Of a stretch of DNA of 64,000 nt, positions 33,901 to 43,600 are shown piece after piece. The DNA lies in contig JAUIAH010000029.1 in NCBI GenBank assembly GCA_030425385.1, positions 1 to 64,000 on the forward strand. The letters run 5' to 3'. Below the pieces are notes generated by a model. It was not told the DNA's origin, did not search any database, and was given only the letters and a program-made list of their open reading frames with translations. A program made the translations under genes and the position numbers. Source of the DNA: Verrucomicrobiia bacterium. GTDB taxonomy: Bacteria; Verrucomicrobiota; Verrucomicrobiia; Verrucomicrobiales; DEV007. Every line of letters begins with the position of its first letter. Position 1 is the stretch's first letter.

Positions 33901-36724
33901 GACGGGTGCTACCCTCACTGCTACTGACCACGGCTGGCGCCATTCTCACGGACTCCATGTGGCTTTTGAAAAGAATGCCCAAGGGCGGCTCACGCAGATC
34001 ACCGATCCCGATGGGTTGACCTGGCACTACGCCTACGACGAGCATGGAGATCTCGTTCGCGTGACCGATCCCGATGGCAAGACTACGCGATATGCCTATC
34101 AAAACCACCGCCTCCTCTCTGTTACCGATCCCAACGGTCGAACGGGAACCGTCTACGAATACGATTCGAATGGGCGCCTTACCGCAACCATTGATGCCGA
34201 TGGCAATCGTCAGGAGATCGGTTGGGATCCTGGTAGCTTCACCGGGTTCACCATCGATGGTGCGGGAAACCGCACGGAACTGCTCTACAATGAACGAGGC
34301 AACATCGTACGCCGCGAAGACCCGTTAGGGAACATCACGCTCTATCAATACGACGATTCACAGCACCCGGATCTTGTCACGACAATGACAGACGCTAAGG
34401 GGCACAGCACGCACTATCGATTCGATGATCAGGGGAATCTGACTGAAACAATTCACCCCAATGGCGATGCCACGACTTGCACGTGGGATGCAGAAGGACG
34501 CTTGCTCTCCAAGGGTGAACCCGATGGCAATCGCACGCACTATCGATATCACGCCAACGGAACGCTCCTCTTCGAGGATTCCCCACAGGCACCCTCACAG
34601 CAGCACACGGTCGATAGCCACGGGCAAGTCATTCTCACTCGCGACGCCCTTGGCTACGAACGGCGCTACGCCTATGACACCAATGGACATCTTGCCCGAC
34701 AGATCGATTCCAATGGCCGATCCATCGAGCAGACCCGCGATGCCAAAGGCCGCGTCACGGCTTCCAATGGCACTCAATTCCGATACGACGCCCAGGGCTG
34801 GCCCACAGAGCGAAGGGATCCCTTGGGGAATCGCGCGACCATGGAGAGAACGGATGAAGGAAACGTGATCCTCACCAATCGCACCAGCGAGCAGAGCATC
34901 TATCAGTTGAACGCCGCGCAGGAACTGACCACCGTTGTGCAAGCAGACGGCGAACGTTTCCATGTTCGCTACGGAAAGAACGGCATGGTCACGCGTCTCG
35001 AGTATCCCGATGGCACGGCCTGGACCTTCGCCTACGATGCTCTCAACCGCCCCACACGGCTCATCGATCGCGCCGGCAAGAGCATTCAGTTAGGCTACGA
35101 TGAAGTCGGCAACCGCAACCTCATTATCAATCGTAATGGCAAGAAGCGCACTTTCGAGCACGACAACCGCAACCGCTTGATCGCCGAACGTTGGCATGAT
35201 TCTGACAATCGTACTGTCAGAGAGATCGTTTATCTCTACCATCGACAAGGCCACCTGGAACGCGTGGTCGATGGCGACTATGAAGTGCATTTCCAGGGAG
35301 GGGCCTATCCTCGCGCCTGGTATCAGACCTATCACTACCCGGGCCAAACGCCCTATCGTTTGCACTATGAATGGCAGAAGAATGGTGAGGATCTCCAGAA
35401 TCCACGACGACTCCGTCTATCGCGTGATCGCGGTCCCATCCTACACGAGATCAGCGCCGAATACTCAGGGGGAGTCCCTCAGCAGTTCGCATGCACCTAC
35501 CCGGATGGGAGCCCCGCTCGCATTGAATGGCGCCACACGTCTCAAGGCCTTCTTGAGAGCGAACAGCGTTTTCTCAAGCCAAGCAGCCAAGAGCCGATCA
35601 GCACGTCGAGCTATATCTATGATGCCCTGGGCCAGTTGATCATGCTCGATCACGGTACCTCCTTGGACGAAGACGAATGCCTCTACGAACGCGATGCCGA
35701 ATCCCGAATCACTGCTGTCATCACGCCAACGGGTTCGAGGCACTATCGCTACGACATCATTGGGCAATTGATAGAGGAATACGTTGAAGGGAACACAGCT
35801 CAACCCTATCAGTATGATTCCCTCCGCAATCGGCTCCTCGCTCCCGGACAGACGGCTAAGGCTGTGATCGGGCCAAACGACACCTTGGCACAAGCTGGCG
35901 ACGAGCGCTTCGACTACGACGAGGAGGGAAACCTCATCCTTAGGACGAACGTTCATACTGGCGAAACCACACATTATCGCTACGACCACCGCAACCAGCT
36001 CATCCGCGTTGAACGCGACGGGATGGAGTGCTTGTTCGCTTACGATTATCAAGGTCGCCTGCTATCGCGCAGTCTCAATGGGGAGCGGACGTGGATTCTC
36101 TATGATCGCCAGATGCCCATTGCTGAATTTGCCGACGGCAGCGAGGCCCTGAGCGCTGCCTACTTCTACGCACTGGATCGCATGGATCACTTTCTTGGTT
36201 CCTGGCGTGAAGGGGTGGGCGCTCGTTGGTTCTTGTTAGATCACCTCAAGAGTGTTCGAGGCCTGCTGAGCCACGAGGGAGAACCGCTCGCATGGCGCGA
36301 GTTCACGGCCTACGGCGAACTCGCCGAGGGCAATCTCGCCGACGAACCCATCGCCTTTGCTGGGCGTCCTTGGAATGCGACCCTTGGGCTCTACGAGAAT
36401 CGCCGTCGGATGCTCGATCCCAAACTCGGCCGTTTCATTCAACAGGATCCCGCGCTGTTTCTAAGCGATGAACCGAATCTCTATCGCTACGCAGGCAACA
36501 ATCCCCTTCGTTGGCGCGATCCCATGGGCACGACCTCGGTGCTTGAGTACGCCAAAGTCGCGCTGTTAGTCAATGACACCTACACACTTACTCGGCTTGG
36601 CATTTGCCTCAAAGGCATCTTTCAAGCCGCCGCAGACGGTATCAACGGCACAGAAAGTTCTGGAGGAGGGTCCGGCGTGCCATGCATTCGACACCTGCCA
36701 GGGTTTCCACCCTTTGCTCTATAG
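30947..36724 (+). CDS. Giant secreted RHS/YD-repeat protein
   Basis: 1925 residues. Order: signal peptide (MKQHRLLLFTAGLVLNSLAQ); a copy of the verrucomicrobial module (VRYQLWGTHDLQAW...HQFFRVSG, about 95-145); thrombospondin-3-like Asp loops (DSDGDGLTD, DTDGDQWSD, about 147-180); an SdrD-B-like domain (GKVWMDANEDSSPD ... DLNFDGVWTPGE, 198-270); beta-sandwich and Ig-like regions; then from about 820 dozens of YD repeats (GRLTQITDPDGLTWHYAYDEHGDLVRVTDPDGKT type) forming the RHS cocoon. The RHS-core ending RFIQQDPALF...NLYRYAGNNPLRWRDPMG lies at about 1828-1862 and is followed by a 63-residue tip with no known toxin motif. No immunity-like gene follows. Confidence 0.93.
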   Translation: MKQHRLLLFTAGLVLNSLAQDPSTLSEIDPLWLHHYQMAPWEASLDHDADGLSAIEEYHLGTDPRSAFSHPQFAIDLCCDDDAQRWFHIGWDGRSGVRYQLWGTHDLQAWQAWDEPITLSQDEPVVLGLVREDLPQGHQFFRVSGVSGDSDGDGLTDIVEMDVLGTNPHATDTDGDQWSDAHEVHITLTDPLVPNDLGGKASGKVWMDANEDSSPDGESASVGVEIYLDLNFDGVWTPGEPLKVSDATGLYQFSQLLPGLYHVRQRLAPGVTQTCPRPHYQNNLNGLPDEVLAYDHGDGGPHDVPYGRNADTWKGPRKVIFPAPVQPVDPDLVLQPIGNRAEVPRFGVWSTTEYLSLPKNAEITLRFDEAIIDGEGVDFLIQALNSPAGEEVRVWVGESADQLIDLGVFRESQVAIGVDLSHEDIEMPVHVVKIRSLNSAGTSPGFDLVGVEAIHYAPAAPLAHAFRISDREHIQGLDFGRVFRDLPPQVILTLSHDQTSYRPQEPFVVQVTATDDLGEVQTSLTVDDVPQHLDNDGRVVITPTTDQRLTLRAKATDVSGQSRERTLVLTIGEGEPSPSPDSFLGEAADGAPSIAIVTPEIGSVWNESVPVRATLANITGTGRWELAYASADDVDPKALGHTDSDDWHLLHEGTGIPTEDTFGSFPADTLADGAYLLRLSATNSGGATRHTAWAVGVGIEASTLRPEIVLETPSFDTNITLFESIVGSIRSERPVEWVIELAPAESLSLGALNAPGISWQSIANGSGIVEDAVLGQVDATQLVNGAYVLRVRAMNDLGLGQVEGVRIQISGEAKLGRLRRDFVDFSTTIGGLPLEMRRTYDSLTLGEPSPLGHGWSFTFANPNISETVTHSGNTPFNAAPFRQGTRVYLTAPDGRRLGFTFNPQPGATSYLGQTYRAFFEADPGVRAKLEVPQGDQSFLSINDQGEAVLFLLGFAWNPSTYILELEDGIRYHYDEEQGFIQATSPTGATLTATDHGWRHSHGLHVAFEKNAQGRLTQITDPDGLTWHYAYDEHGDLVRVTDPDGKTTRYAYQNHRLLSVTDPNGRTGTVYEYDSNGRLTATIDADGNRQEIGWDPGSFTGFTIDGAGNRTELLYNERGNIVRREDPLGNITLYQYDDSQHPDLVTTMTDAKGHSTHYRFDDQGNLTETIHPNGDATTCTWDAEGRLLSKGEPDGNRTHYRYHANGTLLFEDSPQAPSQQHTVDSHGQVILTRDALGYERRYAYDTNGHLARQIDSNGRSIEQTRDAKGRVTASNGTQFRYDAQGWPTERRDPLGNRATMERTDEGNVILTNRTSEQSIYQLNAAQELTTVVQADGERFHVRYGKNGMVTRLEYPDGTAWTFAYDALNRPTRLIDRAGKSIQLGYDEVGNRNLIINRNGKKRTFEHDNRNRLIAERWHDSDNRTVREIVYLYHRQGHLERVVDGDYEVHFQGGAYPRAWYQTYHYPGQTPYRLHYEWQKNGEDLQNPRRLRLSRDRGPILHEISAEYSGGVPQQFACTYPDGSPARIEWRHTSQGLLESEQRFLKPSSQEPISTSSYIYDALGQLIMLDHGTSLDEDECLYERDAESRITAVITPTGSRHYRYDIIGQLIEEYVEGNTAQPYQYDSLRNRLLAPGQTAKAVIGPNDTLAQAGDERFDYDEEGNLILRTNVHTGETTHYRYDHRNQLIRVERDGMECLFAYDYQGRLLSRSLNGERTWILYDRQMPIAEFADGSEALSAAYFYALDRMDHFLGSWREGVGARWFLLDHLKSVRGLLSHEGEPLAWREFTAYGELAEGNLADEPIAFAGRPWNATLGLYENRRRMLDPKLGRFIQQDPALFLSDEPNLYRYAGNNPLRWRDPMGTTSVLEYAKVALLVNDTYTLTRLGICLKGIFQAAADGINGTESSGGGSGVPCIRHLPGFPPFAL

Positions 36725-36761
36725 CTCCAAGGCAATCACTTTCTAACCAAACCAAGGATTC

Positions 36762-36794
36762 GAAAGGCGACGTGCGTAACGTCGCCTTTCTTTT
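36762..36794 (+). terminator. Rho-independent terminator after the RHS gene
   Basis: Perfect 11-pair stem (GAAAGGCGACG / CGTCGCCTTTC), seven-base loop, then TTTT. The -35 element of the next gene's promoter starts inside the loop, so terminator and promoter overlap. Confidence 0.85.
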
Positions 36795-36801
36795 CGCGCA
36801 A
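36776..36801 (+). promoter_or_regulatory. ECF-type promoter for the glycine-rich protein gene
   Basis: GTAAC at 36776-36780 (in the loop and first base of the right arm of the RHS terminator), 15 bases, GCGCAA at 36796-36801, 11 bases before the ATG at 36813. Confidence 0.68.
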
Positions 36802-36812
36802 AGAGGGCTGAC

Positions 36813-39356
36813 ATGATGAAACGACTCTCACTCATTCACGGAGCCAGAATCATGGGCATTGGAGCAGCGATGTCTGCCAACGCCCTTCTGGCGGAAACGC
36901 TCACGCTTGATCCTGACAATGGCACGGTGCAGACCAGCGCCATGATCACCCCCAAGACATCAGCCATCTTCAATGGTAGCACGGTTAGTGTCGGGGAGGT
37001 GATCGAAGGCATTCAAGAATACCTCGTTCACGGCGACTTCGATGTTCTCAATGGTGACTTGGTGACAAGCACTTCCAGCGGTCTGGGTGTCCGCTTCCGA
37101 GTGGCCAATGATGTGAACATTGCTCCGGGAGGCTTGTTAGATTTCTCAGCCTACGGTCCCGACGGAGGTCCAGGCGGTGGGGACGGAAGCCGCGGTGGGA
37201 GTGGCGGCGATGGCAGTCCCTTCATCCTCAATGGTGGCGATTCAGCCACTGGTGGTGCTTTGGATCCGGCAAGTGGTGGGCGAGCCGGATCCGGACGACT
37301 CAGTGCCGCGACGCCCGACGGCGGCGAAGGCGACGAGGGTGCTGCAGGCGCCTGGGGAAATGCAGGCGGACAAGGGCGGGTAGGATTCGCAGGAGGCAAC
37401 TCGCATGAAGGTGGTGTTGGCATGAATGCCAGTGTTGTGATCTTGGGTGCTCAAGGAGGCTCAGGGGGTGCGGGAGGTCAAGTCACAGCCATCATTCCCG
37501 CGCCCAGCAATGGCGGTGCGGGTGGTGCGGGCGGTCAAGGTGGCAAGGGCAATCCCCTCGCAGCGGTCGGAGGCGACGGTGGCGAGCGCGGGTCCGATGG
37601 CGATGACGGGAACGCCGGTTCCCAGGGTGATCTTGGTGCCGGAGGACGCCCCGGCAATCCAGGGGCTCCTGGGGAACACCACTACGATGCCAAAGAAAGA
37701 TTCATGTTAGTAGGTGGCTCCGCGGGGAGCGGCGGCGGCGGTGGCGGTCAAGGGGGGCAAGGAGGCGGGGGGAGCAGTGGGAGTGGGGGAAGCGCGGGGG
37801 GCGGCGGAGGTGGCGGAGGCGCCGGAGAGAACACCTCTCTGAACAACCTTCACGGCGTGAACGGAGGTGCTGGAGGTGACGGCGGCCAAGGAGGTGCCAG
37901 TGGCGCAGGCGGACACGGCGGAGAGGGTGGGGCCGGAGGACGCGGTGGCGTCGGCGGAGGTGGCGGTGGCGTCATCGAGATCATTGCCATGGGAAGCATC
38001 GTGATCGATGGTGACATCAGGGCTGGTGGTGGTGCAGGCACGCTAGGCGAAGACGGTGAAGGAGGCCAAGCAGGCGATCCTGGCGAGGCGGGGCAAGCGG
38101 GCGATTCTGGGACCAATGGTTTCGACGGTGCGGACGTATCTCCCTCCGTTCAGGGGGGCGGGCAGAGCAAAGACGGGCACGGCAAGAAGGGCGATAATGG
38201 CCCATCCATCGGTCGAGGAGCCGGGGGCGGCGGCGGCAATGGCGGCAACGGTGGTCGCGGGGGCGACGGCGGACGCGGAGGATCAGGCGGTAAAGGTGGC
38301 CGAGGCGGCTCGGGAGCAGGCGGTAAAGGTGGCCGAGGCGGCTCGGGAGCAGGCGGCGCGGGCGGTACCATTTCCTTGATTGCGGCACAAGTGTCAGGAA
38401 GCGGGATGTTGAACACCTCGGGAGGCTCAGGAGGCATCCACGATGCCGCCCTCCGCGGCGGGGCTGGCAAACAGATCATTGGCAGCCACACAACGCCCTC
38501 ACAGACCCCCAATCAAATGGGATCTGCCCACTCTCTCACGACAGCTGGCCCTCTCGTGGCGAATCGTTTCCTTTACGGGTCAACAAGCGAAACGCCTTCC
38601 ATTCCGAACTTGGATGGTGGGGCCGACGGCTTCGGCCTCGCACCTCACGTTAGCATCAGTGAAAGCTTGCTAGAGAATCTTGCGAGCGGGAGCGATGCCG
38701 CCGTCATCATTCGTCTCAATAGTACGAGCCCTGTCGCATCAGGGTTAACGTTAGACTATCCCGGTTACGATTGGGTTCTCTTCCACAATCCGACAGACGC
38801 GCCTATCGTGGATCCCGAGATGGGCTTCGACGGGGCCCCTTCGAAGATGTATGCGCTTCATCTCGGCGGGCTAGCGAACAACCCTGACTTTGGAGGCAGC
38901 AATCGTCCCGAAGTGCTGGAGTTCTTGGAGCCGGGCGCCGTCTATCTCACGCTGATCCCTGAATCCGTGACCTCCATTGCTTACAAAGGAAACGGGATCA
39001 CGCGCTATGCGAATACCTTCGCGAACAACGATGTGCTCGCCCTTATGCCCAGCGAGATTGGTCTCGAAAGTGTGCGTCTCGACGCGTCTCTTCACCTTTG
39101 GGAAGTTGACGTCACCGGACTCGATGCCGGACAACACTATCATCTTGCCGAATGCGGTGATGGTAGCACCTTTCTTCCCAGAAGCGGCTCTGATTTCACT
39201 GCCAGCGCATCCTTCGAAACGCTCCTAGTGGGCATCGACAGCACTCTTGAGCGCACCTTTCTCCAAGTGCGCCAGGGCACCGTGGCGGATGCCTTGATCG
39301 ATTTCGACGTGGAAACAGGCGACAACGACGAGGAGGAAGACGCGCGTGACGACTGA
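36813..39356 (+). CDS. Secreted glycine-rich repeat protein
   Basis: 847 residues with a signal-like N-terminus (RIMGIGAAMSANALLA). Residues about 110-540 are almost continuous GGxGG / GxGGxGG low-complexity repeat broken by short hydrophobic beta stretches (VIEIIAMGSIVIDGDI; ISLIAAQVSGSGML), a pattern seen in large right-handed-helix surface proteins and in PE_PGRS-like proteins. The N-terminal 100 residues and the last 300 are ordinary composition and probably beta-rich; the end is acidic (DNDEEEDARDD). No FYRV module is seen. Probable structural or adhesive exoprotein. Codon bias in the repeat makes all six frames look open, so opposite-strand frames here are not genes. Confidence 0.85.
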   Translation: MMKRLSLIHGARIMGIGAAMSANALLAETLTLDPDNGTVQTSAMITPKTSAIFNGSTVSVGEVIEGIQEYLVHGDFDVLNGDLVTSTSSGLGVRFRVANDVNIAPGGLLDFSAYGPDGGPGGGDGSRGGSGGDGSPFILNGGDSATGGALDPASGGRAGSGRLSAATPDGGEGDEGAAGAWGNAGGQGRVGFAGGNSHEGGVGMNASVVILGAQGGSGGAGGQVTAIIPAPSNGGAGGAGGQGGKGNPLAAVGGDGGERGSDGDDGNAGSQGDLGAGGRPGNPGAPGEHHYDAKERFMLVGGSAGSGGGGGGQGGQGGGGSSGSGGSAGGGGGGGGAGENTSLNNLHGVNGGAGGDGGQGGASGAGGHGGEGGAGGRGGVGGGGGGVIEIIAMGSIVIDGDIRAGGGAGTLGEDGEGGQAGDPGEAGQAGDSGTNGFDGADVSPSVQGGGQSKDGHGKKGDNGPSIGRGAGGGGGNGGNGGRGGDGGRGGSGGKGGRGGSGAGGKGGRGGSGAGGAGGTISLIAAQVSGSGMLNTSGGSGGIHDAALRGGAGKQIIGSHTTPSQTPNQMGSAHSLTTAGPLVANRFLYGSTSETPSIPNLDGGADGFGLAPHVSISESLLENLASGSDAAVIIRLNSTSPVASGLTLDYPGYDWVLFHNPTDAPIVDPEMGFDGAPSKMYALHLGGLANNPDFGGSNRPEVLEFLEPGAVYLTLIPESVTSIAYKGNGITRYANTFANNDVLALMPSEIGLESVRLDASLHLWEVDVTGLDAGQHYHLAECGDGSTFLPRSGSDFTASASFETLLVGIDSTLERTFLQVRQGTVADALIDFDVETGDNDEEEDARDD
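38285..38350 (+). repeat. Perfect 33-bp tandem duplication in the glycine-rich gene
   Basis: Two identical 33-base units (38285-38317 and 38318-38350) coding the 11-residue unit that includes GGKGGRGGSGA. Identity down to synonymous positions points to a recent slippage duplication, so repeat number may vary between strains. Confidence 0.9.
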
Positions 39357-39385
39357 GGAATCCACTGGAGAGCCACAGAAATCGC

Positions 39386-39411
39386 GTAACACCTGCAGAC
39401 GACTCGCGCAG
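39386..39411 (+). promoter_or_regulatory. ECF-type promoter for the NHL-propeller gene
   Basis: GTAAC at 39386-39390, 15 bases, GCGCAG at 39406-39411, 29 bases before the ATG at 39441. Consensus match; it also argues against the in-frame ATG at 39411. Confidence 0.72.
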
Positions 39412-39440
39412 TGGAGCCTGAACACCTGAACCAATCACTC

Positions 39441-40508
39441 ATGAAATCATCGTCTATCATCATCACTACGACCATGTCGCTAATCGCAAGTGCCCTCGCT
39501 CATGAAGGCCACGAGCATTCCCATCCTGCTCCTTTGGAAGCTCAGTCTGTCGTGAAGGCGGTCGCCACCGGATCTGGATCGGAGACCTATCAATCCGTTC
39601 CGGGTTGGTGTCAGCTACCAGACGGGAAAGCGTTAGGCAATACGCATGGTGCGATTGTCATCGATCGTAGAGGGCAAGTCTACTTCAATACCGACACTGA
39701 GCGCTCGATCATGGTCTATTCTCCTGAAGGGAAATTCCTGCGCGCCTTTGGAAAAGACCACGTTGGGATTCACGACATGTGCCTCCATGATGAAGATGGT
39801 GAAGAGTTTCTCTACACCGCACACTTGGGCGGCAAGAAGGTCGTCAAGTTTACGCTCGAGGGCGACGTTGTCTGGGAAATCGACGGTCCCCCCGCGCTCT
39901 CAAACCTCTACGAAGCAGGCGAGCAACGTTACAAGCCTACCGCCGTAGCTATCGCTCCTAACGGAGATGTCTATGTCGCCGACGGCTACGGATTGAACTA
40001 CATCCACCAATACACTAAGGATCGGGAATACGTTCGCAGCTTTGGCGGGCGCGGCACAGAGCCTGGGAAATTTGTCACGTGTCACGGAATGTCGATCGAT
40101 TCCCGAGGTGAACAACCGCTACTCCTGATCAGCGACCGTGAGAATCATCGTCTCCAGCACTTCGATCTCAAGGGGAACTTTGTCAGGGTCGTTGCCAAAG
40201 GCTTGCGCCGTCCTTGCGCGGTTTCCATTTGGAATGGCCGTGTCGCGGTGGCTGAGCTTGCAGGTCGTGTGACCATCCTGGACGAGCAGAATCATTCTAT
40301 AGCGTTCCTAGGCGACAATCCTAATCAATCGCAATGGGCCAAGAACCCTGTCCCAGCTTCCGAGTGGCAAGAAGGCGTCTTCACTGCTCCCCATGGATGT
40401 TGTTATGATGCTTCCGGCAATCTCTACGTGATGGATTGGAATCGCACGGGTCGTATTAGTCGATTGAATCGCGCCTATCCGATGCTTGTCAGCGAAGTCA
40501 CGCACTAA
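39441..40508 (+). CDS. Secreted NHL/6-bladed propeller protein
   Basis: 355 residues from the ATG at 39441 (MKSSSIIITTTMSLIASALAHEG, signal peptide); a His-rich stretch HEGHEHSHP follows and may bind metal. The body shows NHL-type blades: 'GNTHGAIVIDRRGQVYFNT', 'YKPTAVAIAPNGDVYVADGYG', 'IHQYTKDREYVRSFGGRGTEPGKF', 'ISDRENHRLQHFDLKGNFVRVV' and 'FTAPHGCCYDASGNLYVMDWN'. Such propellers are common in PVC exoproteins of the peptidylglycine-lyase-like superfamily. Probably a binding or scaffold protein; no catalytic site is recognised. Confidence 0.86.
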   Translation: MKSSSIIITTTMSLIASALAHEGHEHSHPAPLEAQSVVKAVATGSGSETYQSVPGWCQLPDGKALGNTHGAIVIDRRGQVYFNTDTERSIMVYSPEGKFLRAFGKDHVGIHDMCLHDEDGEEFLYTAHLGGKKVVKFTLEGDVVWEIDGPPALSNLYEAGEQRYKPTAVAIAPNGDVYVADGYGLNYIHQYTKDREYVRSFGGRGTEPGKFVTCHGMSIDSRGEQPLLLISDRENHRLQHFDLKGNFVRVVAKGLRRPCAVSIWNGRVAVAELAGRVTILDEQNHSIAFLGDNPNQSQWAKNPVPASEWQEGVFTAPHGCCYDASGNLYVMDWNRTGRISRLNRAYPMLVSEVTH

Positions 40509-40532
40509 GGGTAATCTGCACTGAAGAAGCTC

Positions 40533-40570
40533 TGTGGAGGATGCGTCAACCGGCTGACGCGTCCTCCGCA
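40533..40570 (+). terminator. Long hairpin after the NHL gene (terminator-like)
   Basis: A 16-position stem (core GGAGGATGCGTCA / TGACGCGTCCTCC, with G-T pairs) and the loop ACCGGC. No T-run follows on the plus strand, so terminator function is uncertain. It overlaps the variant ECF-type promoter at 40546-40571. Confidence 0.55.
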
Positions 40571-40571
40571 A
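40546..40571 (+). promoter_or_regulatory. Variant ECF-type promoter before the double-kinase gene
   Basis: TCAAC at 40546-40550, 15 bases, CCGCAA at 40566-40571. Each half differs from the consensus, but the spacing is identical and the site lies inside a hairpin, as at 36776. It is 59 bases before the ATG at 40631. Confidence 0.35.
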
Positions 40572-40630
40572 AGAAGGGACCAGGAGGTTTGCGATTGCAG
40601 TCCAAGGGAGACTTGGTTTAGCTCAAGAGA

Positions 40631-43600
40631 ATGGGAACAACGACATGCGAAGAATGCGGGACCCCGTTGACTACGGGGCATTCCTCTGTCGGCATCTGCC
40701 CTCGTTGTGTGTTTGATAGAGTGAAGCTAGATTCTGATATTGCTGCGGGAGGTGGTTCCATGCGCGAAGAATTCGAACCGCTCAGTCTAGAGGAATTGTC
40801 GGAGTTGCTTCCCAACCTTGAGATCCTCTCGATGATTGGCCGGGGCGGGATGGGGCTCGTTTACATGGCGCGCCAAGCCAACCTTGATCGCGCCGTGGCC
40901 CTTAAACTGTTGCCAATTGAGGCCGCATTGGATCCTGAATTCGAAGAACGCTTCATGCGCGAGGCCCGCACGATGGCCAAGCTGGATCACGCCAACATCG
41001 CCCACATCTATGACTTCGGCGAAGCAGATGGCCAATACTACATTATCATGGAGTATGTCGAGGGGCAGACGCTCAGTCACCACCTCATGCACGAGTGCCT
41101 GACGGCGAGCGAATCCTTCGCGTTGCTTTTGCAAGTATGTGAGGCTCTTTCCTACGCTCATTCCCGAGGTGTCGTGCATCGCGATGTGAAACCCGGCAAC
41201 ATTATGATCACTCCCGAGGGGCGTGTGAAAGTGATGGACTTTGGCCTCGCCAAGCTCGTGCATGCCGAGCCTGACAGAAGCGCAATCACCAAGACAAATG
41301 CGTCGCTCGGAACGCCACATTACATGGCCCCAGAGCAACATCAGAGCCTTCAGATCACCGATCAAAGGGCTGACATTTATGCCTTGGGCGTGGTCTTTTA
41401 CGAGATGCTCACCGGTTCCCTGCCTATCGGACACTACGCGCCCCCCTCTGACAAAGCACTCGTTCCTACCGCCGTGGACACCGTGATCGAACGCGCTCTG
41501 CAGGCAGATCTGGATAAGCGTTATGGATCCGTGAGGGAATTCCGGGATGATCTCCTCATCGCCATGGAAGACATGGAAGGCACGGTGAGCGAGAAACAAA
41601 TGGTCGTGCTGCTCTTCACTGATATAGTCGGTAGTGTGGGAGTAGCATCGCGGATGGGTACGGAGATGTATGTGGCTTGCATCTCACGCCATGACGCGAT
41701 CATCAAAGATGTCCTAGAGGAAACGGCGGGCGCTCGCGTCCTGCAACACACTGGCGATGGCTTTCTGATCAAGCTCACAGCTCCAAGTGAAGGAGTGGCC
41801 GCGGCTCTCAAGATCCAGTATCTCATCACGCACGAACCCTGGCCAGAGGAACCCCTTCAAGTGCGTATCGGGGTGCATCTTGGAGAAGTCATCGAGATCA
41901 CCGAACAGAACACCGGGGTGACCAAGCCCGTGGGTTTCGCTATCAATTTCGCCTCGCGTGTCTGCTCTCTAGCACAAGCCAATCAAATCCTGCTTACCCG
42001 TGCAGTCTTCGACGATGCTCGCCAATACTTGCGTGAACACCCGTTAGTGGTCGAATATCCTGACAGTGTGCAACACGTCCTGCAGTGGCCAGCCCACGGC
42101 CGCTACCTCTTCCAGGGAAACGACGAACCCATGGACATCTTCGAAGTCGGCATTGAAAGCCTCGCACCACTCAGCCCACCTCCCGATTCCGAGAAAGCCA
42201 AGCGCGCTGTGGCTCCTGATGAAGAACAAACTTTAGGGTGGCGACCTGGTGCGGGCCTGGAGATTCCCATGCGCTCAAGTTGGACTCTGCTAGAGAAACT
42301 CGGGCGCGGTGGATTTGGAGAGGTCTGGCTCGCCCAACACCGCAAGACCAAGGAGAAACGGGCCTTCAAGTTCTGCTTTGATCCGCTTCGATTGCGTTCG
42401 TTTCGACGCGAACTCACTTTATTTCGATTGCTGCGTGATGCGCTCGGGAAGCGCCGAGACATAGCCACCATTCACGAAGTACAGGTGGAATCCGCGCCTT
42501 TCTATTTGGAAAGTGATTATTTGTCCGGGGGCAATCTCGCCCAGTGGTTCGACGACGGGAGAACAATTGACGACGTTTCCATGGCTACGCGCCTCCGCCT
42601 CATGGCTAAGGTTGCCCGTGCCGTGGCCGCTGCCCACTCCGTCGGAATCATTCACAAAGACATCAAACCGTCTAACATCCTCATTGAGGAGATTGAAGGT
42701 GAACCCGAGCCATGCATCACCGATTTCGGCATCGGAAATATCCACTCGTCGCAGAAACTGGAAGAATTGGGAATCACCCATAGCGGCTTCACTGAATCGC
42801 TCTTCGTCCGCACGGGGTCAGGAGACACAGGAACGCGACTCTACTCCGCACCCGAGTATTTGGTGGGCGGACAGCCAACAGTGAAGGGAGACGTCTATGC
42901 ATTGGGCATCATGCTCTATCAGTTGGTCATCGGTGACCTCCATCAACCACTGGGATCTGGTTGGCGGCGCGATATTGAAGACAGTCTCGTGGCAGACGAT
43001 ATCGCCCAATGCGTCGACGTCGATCCCGAGCGGCGATTCGACACGGCCGCGATGCTCGCGGAGAACTTGGAGACCCTAGATTCTCGGCGCGAAACGAAGG
43101 AACGAGAAGACGCGTCCCTTCGTCGACGCCGCTGGTTCCGCGTGGCCGCCTTGGTCGGTGCTAGCGTCTCTGCTTTTCTCGGCTACGGATACTATCAGAG
43201 TGTTCAATCTGAGCGTTTGGCTAGAGAAGCGCAGGGGCGCGCCGAGGATCTCGTGGACTTCATGGTCCAAGATCTATACGAGCAGCTAGAACCCATTGGC
43301 CGCCTTGATGTCATCGATAATGTGGTGGGTCGCGTGAGGCAGCACTATAACGACTACCCTGACGAACTCGTCACCGACGAGATCCTTCTTCGTGAAAGCG
43401 CTGTGCTCACCAAACTCTCGGTGATCCGACGCGACCAAGGCGACATCGACGCAGCCATTCGTTTGCTCGACGAAACAGCCCGCGAGAAACAGCGGCTGGT
43501 CGATCGAAACCCTAACAATGGCGCCTACAAGGATGAGCTTGCAGGCACACTCGATGCCACGGGTGTGGTGCGGTACCGCTCCGGCGATTTCGAAGGCGCG

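Noticed and set aside
36800-38400. CRISPR-like periodic repeats
   Set aside because: The repeats are coding, have no constant spacer length and no cas genes are near.
37150-38512. Several long minus-strand frames rich in Pro, and other plus frames
   Set aside because: They mirror the GGxGG codons of the glycine-rich gene, which leaves every frame open; composition is pure low-complexity.
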